Source: Clostridium acetobutylicum ATCC 824
GTDB lineage: Bacteria; Bacillota; Clostridia; Clostridiales; Clostridiaceae
Length of the DNA stretch: 64,000 nucleotides
Direction: 5' to 3'
NCBI RefSeq assembly: GCF_000008765.1
Contig: NC_003030.1
Location: 1,150,001 to 1,214,000, forward strand
Shown here piece by piece: positions 8,844 to 18,872 of this stretch. The position numbers and the translations under genes were made by a program. Positions within the stretch are counted from its first letter, which is position 1, and each line of letters starts with the position of its first letter. Below the pieces are notes generated by a model. It had not been told where the DNA came from, searched no databases, and saw nothing but the letters and a program-made list of their open reading frames with translations.

Positions 8844-8880
8844 AAGCATCAGTGGATTTTTAATTTGTCAGCTGCTTTTA
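8841..8880 (+). terminator. Weak terminator-like hairpin
   Basis: 8-bp arms TAAAAGCA and TGCTTTTA (8841-8848, 8873-8880) overlap the stop codon of the DUF1232 gene. The stem is long-looped and the T-run short. Confidence 0.4.
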
Positions 8881-9023
8881 ATGGTATATATGATAGTGTA
8901 AAACTATTGTAGAATAGCATTTTACTATAAGATGCAGGTGTTAAGAGCTATATAATTTCTGTGAATGTCACTAAATACTGCAATTTTAGAGAGTATCTAT
9001 ACAATATCAAAATAAAAGAGGAA

Positions 9024-9479
9024 CTAAGCAGCTTTGTTATGGTGTGGTTTAGCTATTTTTCCAAAAACCCAAAACCTATACCCTAAGAAATTAACTACTT
9101 GAGCAAGTACCATTGAGATTATTTTTGCAAAAAATGAGTTAAAATGACTATTATTTATTAGCAGGCTAAGACCTACTAAGCTTACACCAAGAGAAGCTGC
9201 GTTAACTACAATAAATTGAATAATTTCACTTATTGTTTTTTTCTTTGTTCTTGTATCTGTAAATGTCCAAAATTTATTAAATAAATAGCTGTTTAAGGTT
9301 CCACTTGAGTAAGATATTATTTGACTTATTATATAGTTTATGCCAAGTAAGCTATTGAATATAGAAAACATTCCGAAATCTACTAAGGTATTTAAACATC
9401 CAACACAAACAAATTTTATTAGATGTTTGAATTTTTTATTATCCATAAAAGTACTGTAGATATTTTTTACAATATCCAT
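9024..9479 (-). CDS. GtrA-family membrane protein
   Basis: 151 aa from the ATG at 9479, which has AAAGGAG eight to ten bases upstream; the longer frame to 9548 adds 23 residues without a ribosome site. The protein has four hydrophobic segments and the GtrA signature: KFVCVGCLNTLVDFGMFSIF near the N-terminus and FLGYRFWVFG near the C-terminus. GtrA proteins are thought to flip or help flip lipid-linked sugars for cell-surface glycosylation. No glycosyltransferase is adjacent, so its partner is unknown. Confidence 0.87.
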   Translation of the reverse strand: MDIVKNIYSTFMDNKKFKHLIKFVCVGCLNTLVDFGMFSIFNSLLGINYIISQIISYSSGTLNSYLFNKFWTFTDTRTKKKTISEIIQFIVVNAASLGVSLVGLSLLINNSHFNSFFAKIISMVLAQVVNFLGYRFWVFGKIAKPHHNKAA

Positions 9480-10037
9480 GGTAACCACTCCTTTTATTAT
9501 CTTATTTTGTTTATTAATAATAACAATTAAATACGGAATAATTACCATATAAATGTGTTAAAAGTGTGTGATTTTAAAACAAGATAAAAATTACCACATG
9601 ATAATATGTTACATATGACCTTAAATTGCAAAAAATAATTTGTGATGATAATATATACTTACGCAAGAAAACTATAGTATTAATGTATAATGAATTAATT
9701 TAAATTATAAATGCACCACAAAATTTATGTGAGGCATATAATGATTATGAATAAATACTAAATTTTAAATTAGTTTTAATGTATAATGTATGAAAAAAGC
9801 AAAATAGAGCATAAACATAAATATATATTGAATATTTAAAAAATAAACGCTTCCTAGAAACTTTATTGAATAATTTTGGTCATTATTATATAATTTTAAT
9901 AAAGTAGTGTGGAAGATAAGTTAAAACTGTCATGTTATGGTTGGTTTTTTTTCAATTTAGAAGAAAAACCTTATATTTTACTTTTATTTGTCATTTGAGA
10001 ATTTAAAAAATTTAAATAAAGGGTAGGATTGACGTTA
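9480..10037. other. Long AT-rich intergenic region
   Basis: About 560 bases between divergent genes with no coding frame. It holds a good promoter at 9866-9894 and a loose inverted repeat GGTTTTTTTTC/AAGAAAAACC (9943-9953, 9961-9970) in the leader of the FtsA-like gene. Nothing else was recognised. Confidence 0.5.
9866..9894 (+). promoter_or_regulatory. SigA-type promoter for the FtsA-like gene
   Basis: TTGAAT (9866-9871), 17-bp spacer, TATAAT (9889-9894). It implies a leader of about 140 nt. Confidence 0.65.
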
Positions 10038-12074
10038 ATGAATATTAATATAGAGGATTTAATATTTTCACTTGATATAGGAACAAGAACGGTTATAGGA
10101 ACTGTAGGCTCAATAAAGGATAAAAAGTTTAGCGTAATAGCTGAAAAGCATACAGAGCACGAGGAAAGGGCTATGGTAGATGGTCAAATTCATGACATAA
10201 ACCTAGTTGCTAGAGCAGTAAATAAGGTTAAAAGCCAGATTGAGGAAGAGCTAGGGTTTGAACTTAAGGATGTAGCTATAGCTGCAGCAGGTAGATTCCT
10301 AAGAACTACAGCTGTAAGATCTGAATTAAACATAGATGAAGATAAAGAAATTGATAAGGATGTAATAAGAGGACTTGAATTAACTGCAGTAAAGAAAGCT
10401 CAAGATGAGGTGAATAAGGAGACTGAAGGCAAACTATACTGTGTCGGCTACAGTGTAAAGAATTATTTTTTAAATGGATATGCAATTTCAAACTTGCTTT
10501 CTCATAAGGGAAATTCCATAGCAGTTGATGTAATAGCTACATTTTTGCCAAGGTCAATAGTAGAAAGTCTATATGCTGTTATGAATAAGGTTAATTTAAA
10601 TGTAAAAAGCCTAACGCTTGAACCAATAGCAGCAATGGAAGCAGCGGTACCTAAAAACCTTAGGCTTCTTAATATAGCACTTCTTGATGTAGGAGCAGGA
10701 ACTTCTGATATAGCCATAAGTTCAAAGGATACGATAAGCGCTTATGGAATGGTTCCGTTTGCAGGTGATGAAATAACAGAGGTAATAGCACAAAATTATT
10801 TGGTTGACTTCAATACGGCAGAGAATATAAAGAGAAGCTGCAACGTGGATACTGAAATCAAGTATACTGATGTTCTTGGAATTGAAAATACTATAAAAAG
10901 TGAAGAAGTTATAAAATTAATACAGCCTACTGTTCAGAAATTAGCAGAGGAAGTAGCAAATAAAATAATAGAATTAAATGGAGAAAAGTCTCCTAATGCA
11001 GTATTTATAGTAGGAGGGGGAGCTCATACTCCTATGCTTAAGGATCTTTTAGCAGAAAATTTAAAAATCCAACCTCAGCGATTGGCAATTAAGGGGAGAG
11101 AATCTGTGACTGATTGTATCTGCACAGATAACTCACTTGGAAGTACAGGAGTTACAGTTCTAGGAATAGCACTTGTCGCAATAAGAAGGTTTGGAAATGA
11201 CTTTATAGATGTAATTTTAAATGATAATATAATAAGTTTATTTAATGCACGTGTTCACACAGTAAAAGATGTAGTGGTTCAGGCGGGAGTAAATCCTAAG
11301 CTTTTAATAGGTAAAAATGGAAAGAATGTAAGGTTCATTCTTAATGGCGTTAAAAGAGTAGCATTTGGAACTGTTGCTAAGAATGCAGAAATAAGGATAA
11401 ATGGTTTAATAGCAAATATAGATTCAGAAGTGAAAGAAAATGATAAAATAGAAATAAAGTATGCAGAGAATGGTATAGATGCTTCTCCTATTATAAAGGA
11501 CTATGTGAAAAATTTATACAGTTTAGGTTTTTTTATCGATGATGAAGTTGTGAATTTAGAACCTATATTCATAATAAATGGAAACAAGGTAACAATAGAC
11601 ACAGAAATTTCTGAAGGAGATGAGGTGGAAACTGTATATCCTTCTAAATTAATACACTATATAAGATATTATGATAGTGACTTAAATAAAGAGTACTATA
11701 TTAACAATATAAAGCTTGATGAAAACTATGACATAAAAGAAGGAGATAGAATATACACAAAGCCTAAGGAAGAGGAACAAGAAGTTGAGATTATTCCTTT
11801 GGCTGAAGAAGATAAAGAAGAGCAAGAAGTAGTGTCTCATCCTAAGGAAATAGAAAAAGAAGATGATGATGTAAATACCATAGTTGTAGTTGTAAATGGC
11901 AATCCAATAAAAATGTCAGGAAAAGAAAAGTATAAATTCGTTGATATATTTGATTACTTTAAATTTGATTTAACACAGGTGAAGGGAAATCTTGTACTTA
12001 CTTTAAATGGTGAAAAAGTGAGCTTCTTTGATGAACTTCATGATAAGGATATTATAGAAGTAAAATGGGAATAG
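10038..12074 (+). CDS. FtsA-like actin-fold ATPase with long C-terminal extension
   Basis: 678 aa from the ATG at 10038 (GGTAGGA nine bases upstream; a TTG at 10029 is the alternative). Residues 1-390 have the FtsA/PilM actin fold: phosphate-1 FSLDIGTRTVIG (about 9-20), DVGAGTSDIAIS (about 215-226) and adenosine motif FIVGGGAHTP (about 324-333). Canonical FtsA is about 420 aa; here a further 280 residues follow with repeated beta-grasp-like pieces (VTIDTEISEGDEVETVYPS, YDIKEGDRIYTK) and a Glu/Lys-rich linker. The long form is typical of clostridia. No ftsZ or pilus gene is adjacent, so a division role is only implied. It is probably first in an operon with the M20 amidohydrolase and RluA genes. 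Confidence 0.8.
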   Translation: MNINIEDLIFSLDIGTRTVIGTVGSIKDKKFSVIAEKHTEHEERAMVDGQIHDINLVARAVNKVKSQIEEELGFELKDVAIAAAGRFLRTTAVRSELNIDEDKEIDKDVIRGLELTAVKKAQDEVNKETEGKLYCVGYSVKNYFLNGYAISNLLSHKGNSIAVDVIATFLPRSIVESLYAVMNKVNLNVKSLTLEPIAAMEAAVPKNLRLLNIALLDVGAGTSDIAISSKDTISAYGMVPFAGDEITEVIAQNYLVDFNTAENIKRSCNVDTEIKYTDVLGIENTIKSEEVIKLIQPTVQKLAEEVANKIIELNGEKSPNAVFIVGGGAHTPMLKDLLAENLKIQPQRLAIKGRESVTDCICTDNSLGSTGVTVLGIALVAIRRFGNDFIDVILNDNIISLFNARVHTVKDVVVQAGVNPKLLIGKNGKNVRFILNGVKRVAFGTVAKNAEIRINGLIANIDSEVKENDKIEIKYAENGIDASPIIKDYVKNLYSLGFFIDDEVVNLEPIFIINGNKVTIDTEISEGDEVETVYPSKLIHYIRYYDSDLNKEYYINNIKLDENYDIKEGDRIYTKPKEEEQEVEIIPLAEEDKEEQEVVSHPKEIEKEDDDVNTIVVVVNGNPIKMSGKEKYKFVDIFDYFKFDLTQVKGNLVLTLNGEKVSFFDELHDKDIIEVKWE

Positions 12075-12088
12075 GAGGAAAAGTTAAA

Positions 12089-13279
12089 ATGAATTATATT
12101 GAAGAAGCAAAAGTAATGTATGATGAATTGGTAGCTATAAGAAGAGATTTTCATGAACATCCTGAGCTTGGCTTTGAACTTGAAAGAACCAGTAGCAAGG
12201 TAAAAGAGTTTTTAAAAAATGAGGGAATAGAATACTATGAAACTGCAAAAACTGGTATATGTGCTATTATAAGAGGAAAAAACACAGGAAAAACAGTTGG
12301 CTTAAGAGGAGATATGGATGCCCTTCCTCTTATGGAGAACAATGAAAATAGAAGCTATTGTTCTAAGGTAAATGGTAGAATGCATGCTTGTGGACATGAT
12401 GCGCATACAACTATTTTGATGGGAGCTGCAAAGCTGTTAAACAAAATGAAAGATGAACTTCAAGGAAATGTGAAACTTTTTTTTGAACCAGCAGAAGAAA
12501 CTACAGGTGGAGCACAAATTATGATAGAAGAGGGTGTGCTTGAAAATCCACATGTTGATGCAGTTATAGGACTTCATGTTTCAGAGGATATAGAATGTGG
12601 AAAGATAGGTATAAAGAAGGGAGTTGTAAATGCGGCTTCAAACCCATTTACAATAACTATAAAAGGAAGAGGAGCACATGGAGCACATCCAAATGCAGGA
12701 GTAGATCCTATTGTCGCTGCGTGTAATATAGTAAATATGCTTCAAACTCTAGTTAGTAGAGAAATTTCACCTGTAAATCCAGCGGTTTTAACTATAGGAT
12801 ACATTCATGGAGGTACTACAGCACAAAATGTAATACCAGAAGATGCTAAAATAGGTGGAATAATAAGAACAATGAAAAAAGAAGATAGGGAGTTTGCTAA
12901 AAAGAGATTGAAGGAAATGGTAGAAGGTGCAGCCACTGCTATGAGAACATCAGCATCAATTGATATAGAAGAAAGCTATCCTTGTCTTTATAATGATGAT
13001 AATATGTTTGAAATGTTTAAAAGTCTAGCAAAGAATCTTTTGAAAGAGGAAAATGTAATAGCTCTTGATGAACCTAGTATGGGAGTTGAAAGCTTTGCGT
13101 ATTTTTCCATGGAAAGACCATCAGTATTTTATTATTTAGGAGCTAGAAATGAAGAGAAAGGAATAGTAAATCCAGCACATGGAAGTCTCTTTGATGTGGA
13201 TGAAGACTGCCTTCCTATAGGAGTAGCACTTCAATGCAAGGCGGCAGTAGAGACACTAGAAAGATTGATAAATAAATAA
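12089..13279 (+). CDS. M20-family amidohydrolase (hippurate/N-acyl-amino-acid type)
   Basis: 396 aa. The ATG at 12089 follows AGGAGGAAAAG; the upstream ATG at 12065 overlaps the previous gene and has no site. M20D motifs are clear: GLRGDMDALPL (metal Asp, about 70), ACGHDAHTTILMGAAKLL (about 99-116) and FFEPAEET (about 129-137). The family removes an acyl group from an N-acyl amino acid or opens a related amide, cytoplasmic, with two Mn/Zn ions. The substrate cannot be told. Fourteen bases separate it from the FtsA-like stop, so the two are co-transcribed. Confidence 0.9.
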   Translation: MNYIEEAKVMYDELVAIRRDFHEHPELGFELERTSSKVKEFLKNEGIEYYETAKTGICAIIRGKNTGKTVGLRGDMDALPLMENNENRSYCSKVNGRMHACGHDAHTTILMGAAKLLNKMKDELQGNVKLFFEPAEETTGGAQIMIEEGVLENPHVDAVIGLHVSEDIECGKIGIKKGVVNAASNPFTITIKGRGAHGAHPNAGVDPIVAACNIVNMLQTLVSREISPVNPAVLTIGYIHGGTTAQNVIPEDAKIGGIIRTMKKEDREFAKKRLKEMVEGAATAMRTSASIDIEESYPCLYNDDNMFEMFKSLAKNLLKEENVIALDEPSMGVESFAYFSMERPSVFYYLGARNEEKGIVNPAHGSLFDVDEDCLPIGVALQCKAAVETLERLINK

Positions 13280-13298
13280 AAGTTCATAGGAGGAAACA

Positions 13299-14255
13299 AT
13301 GAAAATAGTTATAGGACCAAACGAAGCGGGACAAAGAGTAGATAAATTTATAAGAAAGTGGCTTAAGGACGTTCCTTTAAGTGCAATTTACAAGGCATTT
13401 AGAAAAGGTGATGTTATAATTAATGGTGCAAAATGCAAAAAAGAAAAGTATAGCCTTGAAGAAGGGGACGTTCTTGAGATAAAATATATAAGGTCTGATG
13501 CTAAGAAAAAGAAATTTACTAGAATTGAAAATAATTTTAAGGTTACTTATGAAGATGAAAATATGCTTCTTGTAGAAAAGTGGCCAGGAGTTTTAGTTCA
13601 TTCAGATAAAGAAAAAACTTCACCAACCCTTACAGATTATGTTTTATCCTATTTATATGATAAAGGGGACTATGCTCCAGAAAATGAGGTTACATTTACA
13701 CCATCACCATGTAATAGGTTGGATAGAAATACCTCCGGAATAGTCATATATGGAAAAAACTTTGAAGCGTTAAAGTGTTTGAACGAAATGATAAGGGAAA
13801 GAAGAATAAAGAAGTACTACTATGCTCTTGTAAAGGGAAAAATAAAAGATGGAATTTATGAAGCTTATATAAAAAAGGATGTATCTTCTAATAAGTCAGA
13901 AATAATTAATACACCGGCGCCTGGTGCAAAACAAATATCTATGGAGATTAAGTGTGTTGAAACTTGTGGAACATTTTCATTTATTGAAATAGAACTTTTA
14001 ACAGGTAGAAGCCATCAATTGAGAGCGCATTTAAGTCATTTAGGCAATCCTATTTTGGGAGATCCTAAGTATGGAATTAAAGATATAAATAGTTATTTTG
14101 AAAACAAGTTTGGACTTAATTATCAATTCCTATATGCTTATAAGCTTATATTTAAAGATTGTCCTGAGAAGTTGAGTTATATGGAAAATAAGACTATTGC
14201 AGAATCACTTCCGCCAATATTTAAAAAGGTGAAGAGAGATGTATTTAAATTTTAA
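13299..14255 (+). CDS. RluA-family pseudouridine synthase with S4 domain
   Basis: 318 aa, ATG preceded by ATAGGAGGAAAC. The N-terminal S4 RNA-binding domain (about 10-65, GQRVDKFIRKWL and GDVIINGAKCKKEKYSLEEG) is followed by the RluA catalytic domain. The catalytic Asp lies in NRLDRNTSGIVIYGK (about 143-157), and the family LTGRSHQLRAHLSHLGNPILG block is also present. It should isomerise uridine in rRNA (RluC/RluD-like) or tRNA; the exact site is not readable. It is third in the operon starting at 10038. Confidence 0.92.
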   Translation: MKIVIGPNEAGQRVDKFIRKWLKDVPLSAIYKAFRKGDVIINGAKCKKEKYSLEEGDVLEIKYIRSDAKKKKFTRIENNFKVTYEDENMLLVEKWPGVLVHSDKEKTSPTLTDYVLSYLYDKGDYAPENEVTFTPSPCNRLDRNTSGIVIYGKNFEALKCLNEMIRERRIKKYYYALVKGKIKDGIYEAYIKKDVSSNKSEIINTPAPGAKQISMEIKCVETCGTFSFIEIELLTGRSHQLRAHLSHLGNPILGDPKYGIKDINSYFENKFGLNYQFLYAYKLIFKDCPEKLSYMENKTIAESLPPIFKKVKRDVFKF

Positions 14256-14267
14256 GGAGTAAGTCTT

Positions 14268-15887
14268 ATGAAGAAACAATCTACAGTTAAAGGATTTGCA
14301 GTACTTTCTATTGGAACAATGATAAGTAAGGTTTTGTCACTAGTATACGTTCCTCTTTTAACAAGGATACTTGGAGGAGCGGAACCAATTGGAATATACA
14401 ATGTTTCTTACCAAATATATGTTTTTGTGTATGTTCTAACGAATGCAGGTATACCTACAGCTATTTCTAAGTTGGTTTCTGAGTTTGTAGCAACAAAAAA
14501 CTATAAGGATTCAGTTAAGAGTTTTAGAATGTGCAGAGCAATTTTGATATTTTTAGGAATTGTGATGTCCGTGATTATGTTTTTTGCCTCAGGAATTATT
14601 GCAAGCTTTATGAACTTTCCACAGGCTAAATTGGCAGTTATGGCCTTAAGCCCTGCAATTCTATTTACTTCTGTATCATCTACATATAGGGGATATTTTC
14701 AGGGAAATGGAAATATGACTCCTACAGCTGTTTCACAGGTTTTAGAACAATTTTTTAATATAGTATTTTCTTTGGTATTTGCAGCTTTTCTACTTAAAAA
14801 TGGTATTGCACAGGCTTGTGCAGGAGCTACTGTTGGAACTACCTTAGGAGCTTTTGTCTCAGCATTATACCTAATGATAACCTATGAAATAGCTAGAAAG
14901 AGAGAAACACATATTAAGAATCCAGAGGGAGTTAAGAGGAAATCAAATAGAAAAATACTTAATAAAATTGTAAATTATGCTCTTCCAATAACCATTTGTA
15001 TTGGAATGCAGAATTTAGGTACATTATTTGATACTTCAAATACTAAATCTAGACTTTTAGCAGCAGGATTTTTAGAACATAAAGCTACAGCGCTTGTTGG
15101 AAATTTAGCACAATATCAACCGCTAATAAATGTTCCAATAACAGTACTTACGCAGCTTGCAGTTGTTATTCTTCCTGCTATATCAGCAGCAGTAGCAGTT
15201 AAAGACAAAAAGACTATGGTAGGAAAAATAAATTTTGCTTTTAGATTATGTTTTATAATAGCAATACCATCAGCTGTTGGGCTTTCTGCTTTAAGTAATC
15301 CTATATATAAAGCTATTTATCCAAGTTCAGTATCAGGATATAGAATTATGCTTATGGGAGCAGAAGTATTAGTATTTATGTGTTTACTTCAGATCCAGAC
15401 AAGTATACTTCAAGGTGTTGGTAAATTATATTTAGTAACATTATATTCGCTTATAGGTGTGGCAGTAAAAATACTAACAAACTATGTGTTAGTTGCTATT
15501 CCGGGGATAAATATATATGGAACTATAATTGGAAGTATTGTAGGATTTAGTACAACCATAATATTGAATTATTTATTGATGAAGAGGTCAATGAGAGTGA
15601 AATTTCATATGTTTAGATTTATGAGAAAGCCTATTATAGCTTCTATTCTCATGGGAGGAGCTTCTTATGGAGTGTACTATGCCTTTAATTTTGTTCTACT
15701 TTATGTTACCAAAATACAATATATAGCTAATTTAATAGGATTGATTTTTGCCATGATAGCTGCAGTTGTTGTTTATGGAGTAGTGTTAGTGTTTGTGGGT
15801 GGAATACGTAAAAGTGATATGGAACTTATGCCAGGAGTGTTAAGAAGGCGTATACCTAGCAAAATAGTAGCTATGATGAGAAGATAA
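14268..15887 (+). CDS. MOP-family polysaccharide flippase (SpoVB/MurJ-like)
   Basis: 539 aa with about 14 hydrophobic segments, the usual number for MOP-superfamily lipid-linked-oligosaccharide flippases. The start (STVKGFAVLSIGTMISKVLS) and VYVPLLTRILGGAEPIGIYN are diagnostic of the SpoVB/YtgP branch. Such proteins flip undecaprenyl-linked precursors of peptidoglycan or other wall polymers. Start: AAGGAGTAAGTCTT ATG, 12 nt after the RluA stop, so it ends the operon. A second member of the same superfamily lies convergent to it. Confidence 0.87.
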   Translation: MKKQSTVKGFAVLSIGTMISKVLSLVYVPLLTRILGGAEPIGIYNVSYQIYVFVYVLTNAGIPTAISKLVSEFVATKNYKDSVKSFRMCRAILIFLGIVMSVIMFFASGIIASFMNFPQAKLAVMALSPAILFTSVSSTYRGYFQGNGNMTPTAVSQVLEQFFNIVFSLVFAAFLLKNGIAQACAGATVGTTLGAFVSALYLMITYEIARKRETHIKNPEGVKRKSNRKILNKIVNYALPITICIGMQNLGTLFDTSNTKSRLLAAGFLEHKATALVGNLAQYQPLINVPITVLTQLAVVILPAISAAVAVKDKKTMVGKINFAFRLCFIIAIPSAVGLSALSNPIYKAIYPSSVSGYRIMLMGAEVLVFMCLLQIQTSILQGVGKLYLVTLYSLIGVAVKILTNYVLVAIPGINIYGTIIGSIVGFSTTIILNYLLMKRSMRVKFHMFRFMRKPIIASILMGGASYGVYYAFNFVLLYVTKIQYIANLIGLIFAMIAAVVVYGVVLVFVGGIRKSDMELMPGVLRRRIPSKIVAMMRR

Positions 15888-15935
15888 ATTAAAATAAACT
15901 TATACATGATAAGGTGTATAAGTTTATTTTAATTT
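15886..15935. terminator. Bidirectional terminator between the two flippase genes
   Basis: 21-bp perfect arms (15886-15906, 15915-15935) around an 8-nt loop. The right arm overlaps the stop codon of the minus-strand gene. Confidence 0.85.
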
Positions 15936-17426
15936 ATCTTTAATTTTTGTAATTGCGAAGGTGAATAAAACAAAACCAAGTATAATAATAAACAGAGTTT
16001 TAGGAAGTATAAATCTATTTGGCACAATGTTATTTAATATGGATAATATCAGGTACACTAAAATGCAAAGTAGAGTATCTATAAACATGTCTACAAAGGA
16101 AAAGCGTATGTAACAAACTTTTCTAATTTCTTTCATGTTTAATATATAGGCAGTTAAACATGTCACAAATAAAGTTATAGCATATCCGTAAATATTTATA
16201 AATCGTATTCCTGTTAAAACATAAAGGAGAATGAGTTGTTCAATGGAAACTATAAGAGAGTTAATAAGAAGCTTATTTTGCTTTCCAAGACCACTTAATA
16301 TTGAAAATGTAGCAAAAGAGGTATAATCAACAGGAACAGATAGAGCAGAAGCTGCTATGTAATTACCTAAATCATTTCTGCTAAAAAACAACTTTCCCAG
16401 AAGATTTGGAATACTCAAAGCTATTATCATAGTAATTGTTCCTAAAAAAAATGAAATTTTTAGAACTTGGGTAACTCTTTTTTCAATACTGTAATAATCT
16501 CTTTTGTTTAGATTTTGAGAAATTTCAGGGATTAAAACTGTGGACATTGCCACAATAATTACAACAGGAAAGGAAGTTACAATTAAGGCCATCCCTGAAA
16601 ATTTTCCGATTAATGAAAGAGCTTCACTGTGTAAAAAACCAGCATGTACAAGCCTTACAGGAAGTATAAGAGTTGAGGCAGCAGCAAGTAGTGAAGATAC
16701 AAAACTATTTATACATAAAGGGATTGAAACTGAAAATACATCAAAAATAAGCTGACCTGAGCTTTCTCTATCAGAATAAACAGGGCGAAGATTTCTTCTG
16801 TAAATTAAAAAAGCTATATATAAGGCTATTAAACTTATAAATTCTCCTAAACTTAAAACACCATAAACAGCAGTAACAGTTTTAGAAATGCTTTTTAGCA
16901 TGAATATGTTAATTATTGCAATTACTATGCCAACTCTTGATGCTTTTTCTAATATATCTATGTACGCAGGTACCTTGGCTTTAGATATGCCATAGAAATA
17001 TCCTTTAAGAATAGCAGATATTGTAACAAAAATTAAGGCTGGACAAATTAACTCAAGGGAGTATAGGGAACGCATGTCCTTAATAAAAGAATTAGAAATA
17101 AACCTTGAGTTGAAGAATAAAATTACAGCTACTAAGGAAGACCAAATAAAGCAAAATAAGGAGCTAATTTTAATAAGTGAATTTACATTAGAGTAATCAT
17201 TTTTTCCAGATAATATAGCAACTTTTCTTGATACAGCTATGTTAAGTCCACCGCAAACAAGGCAGCAAAAGAGATCATATACAGGCATAATAAGTTGATA
17301 AAGACCAACACCTTCAGCGCCAAGTTTTTCAGATAATATAACTGAAAATATAAACTTTAAGATTCCAGTAGCAAAGTTTGACATTGTCAGCAGTATTGTA
17401 TCCCTATAAAAACGTTCTAGTTTCAT
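15924..17426 (-). CDS. SpoVB-like MOP-family flippase
   Basis: 500 aa from the ATG at 17426 (AAGGAGAGTGTTT upstream; the longer frame to 17453 has no site). It has about 14 membrane segments. The start (FYRDTILLTMSNFATGILKF) and LGAEGVGLYQLIMPVYDLF resemble stage V sporulation protein B, implicated in spore cortex peptidoglycan precursor flipping. It is paralogous to the convergent 14268-15887 gene but diverged. Which of the two serves sporulation is not decidable; this one looks closer to SpoVB by its N-terminus. Confidence 0.82.
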   Translation of the reverse strand: MKLERFYRDTILLTMSNFATGILKFIFSVILSEKLGAEGVGLYQLIMPVYDLFCCLVCGGLNIAVSRKVAILSGKNDYSNVNSLIKISSLFCFIWSSLVAVILFFNSRFISNSFIKDMRSLYSLELICPALIFVTISAILKGYFYGISKAKVPAYIDILEKASRVGIVIAIINIFMLKSISKTVTAVYGVLSLGEFISLIALYIAFLIYRRNLRPVYSDRESSGQLIFDVFSVSIPLCINSFVSSLLAAASTLILPVRLVHAGFLHSEALSLIGKFSGMALIVTSFPVVIIVAMSTVLIPEISQNLNKRDYYSIEKRVTQVLKISFFLGTITMIIALSIPNLLGKLFFSRNDLGNYIAASALSVPVDYTSFATFSILSGLGKQNKLLINSLIVSIEQLILLYVLTGIRFINIYGYAITLFVTCLTAYILNMKEIRKVCYIRFSFVDMFIDTLLCILVYLILSILNNIVPNRFILPKTLFIIILGFVLFTFAITKIKDKLK

Positions 17427-17572
17427 AAACACTCTCCTTAAAATTACTATCACAAATAATATTTATGTATACTTATATTAAATATATGCCACTATGTGAA
17501 AATCAAATATGAATATAGTTTAATATTGTTAATATATTTAGAATTGAGAGGATTTTATTTTAGGAGGATAAA

Positions 17573-18862
17573 GTGAAAAAAATTTTAAAATGTATCATAT
17601 TTATTGTTTTTGTATTTGCAGCAATTAGCATCATATATAAATATATACATAATGGATATACTGTTAAATGTAAAGATAATAATGTGAAGTATCTTATAAA
17701 ATTTAAAGGTGTTAGTAATGCTGTTGATTTTACTGAAGATGAGAATAAAAATTTCTATGTGGCTTATAAGAGTGGTATACAAGCAATATATAGAAATGGA
17801 AAAACCGAGAACATATTAAAGAGTAATGATGAAAATATAAGGTGTATGGTGTATTATAATAGTAAGCTGTATTTTTCATCCAATCATGATATAAGTTATT
17901 ATGATTTGAAAACTAAAAAGCTTGTGAAAATAGTAAATGACATACCTAACTTTGGTGATTATAGAGATATTTTTATAAATATAAGAAATGGATATCTATA
18001 TGCCTCCATCGGTTCATCAACAAATAATGGAGTTGTGGGAAAGGATAATAAGTGGATTAAAGAAAATCCATATACTTTTGATGTTACTCCTAAAAACATA
18101 ACCTTAAAAGGAATTAATTTTGGAGACGAAATGACAGGGGCATTTGTTCCGTACAATACACCCAATATCAAAGGTCAAATAATTCCAGGGCATTTTCCGG
18201 GAAATGGTTCAATTATTATTTATAATATTAATACAAAAGCAGCTGAAACCTTTGCCTGGGGAATAAGAAATGTTAGTGGGATGGATTTTGATAAAAGTGG
18301 AAAGCTAATAGCAGCGGTAGGAGGTATGGAAGATAGAGGAGTAAGACCCGTTAAAGGAGATAATGATTATATATATGAAATAGATAAAGATAAATGGTAT
18401 GGTTGGCCGGATTACAGCGGAGGTGATCCTGTAGATTCTCCAAAATTTAAAAATAGAAATAAAAGACTGCTTGATAAGGTTCCAAACATAAACCCTCCAG
18501 CCCCACTTTATGAATATGATAAGGTAGGAAGCCTTGGAGTTCTTACAGTGGATAAAAATTCAGTTTTAGGGATAAAAAATTGTATTTTTGTGTATGATAA
18601 AAATGATAATTCCATAATAAAAATTAGCGGAAGTGTAAAAGATGAATTTGTACACTTTACTAATAAATCGTTTGTCAATGCAATGCACATTTTTGATGAT
18701 GGAATGTATATTTTAGATTCAAAGGAGGGGTGTTTGCTACAAGTATATAAGGGCGCTTCAAATGAAAATATTCTAGTCGATAAAAAGATTATATATTCGC
18801 TTATATGTATAATGGGTGTATCATCTTTAATAATAATTATATTTGGATTTAAGAAAAACTAG
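17573..18862 (+). CDS. Membrane-anchored sugar-dehydrogenase-like beta-propeller protein
   Basis: 429 aa with a GTG start after AGGAGGATAAA. An N-terminal membrane anchor (ILKCIIFIVFVFAAISIIY) and a C-terminal helix (IIYSLICIMGVSSLIIIIFG) bracket an extracellular domain. Motifs AWGIRNVSGMDFDKSGKL (about 224-241) and WYGWPDYSGGDP (about 277-288) match glucose/sorbosone dehydrogenase-like (PQQ-dependent) six-bladed propellers. Clostridia are not known to make PQQ, so the cofactor and the dehydrogenase activity are doubtful; a sugar-binding or lactonase-like role is possible. The phospholipase C-fold gene starts 10 bp downstream. Confidence 0.8.
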   Translation: MKKILKCIIFIVFVFAAISIIYKYIHNGYTVKCKDNNVKYLIKFKGVSNAVDFTEDENKNFYVAYKSGIQAIYRNGKTENILKSNDENIRCMVYYNSKLYFSSNHDISYYDLKTKKLVKIVNDIPNFGDYRDIFINIRNGYLYASIGSSTNNGVVGKDNKWIKENPYTFDVTPKNITLKGINFGDEMTGAFVPYNTPNIKGQIIPGHFPGNGSIIIYNINTKAAETFAWGIRNVSGMDFDKSGKLIAAVGGMEDRGVRPVKGDNDYIYEIDKDKWYGWPDYSGGDPVDSPKFKNRNKRLLDKVPNINPPAPLYEYDKVGSLGVLTVDKNSVLGIKNCIFVYDKNDNSIIKISGSVKDEFVHFTNKSFVNAMHIFDDGMYILDSKEGCLLQVYKGASNENILVDKKIIYSLICIMGVSSLIIIIFGFKKN

Positions 18863-18872
18863 GGGGAAAAGT

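Noticed and set aside
17585-17782. Minus-strand open frames opposite real genes (here and at many places)
   Set aside because: They lack ribosome binding sites, have low-complexity translations, and lie opposite well-supported genes.
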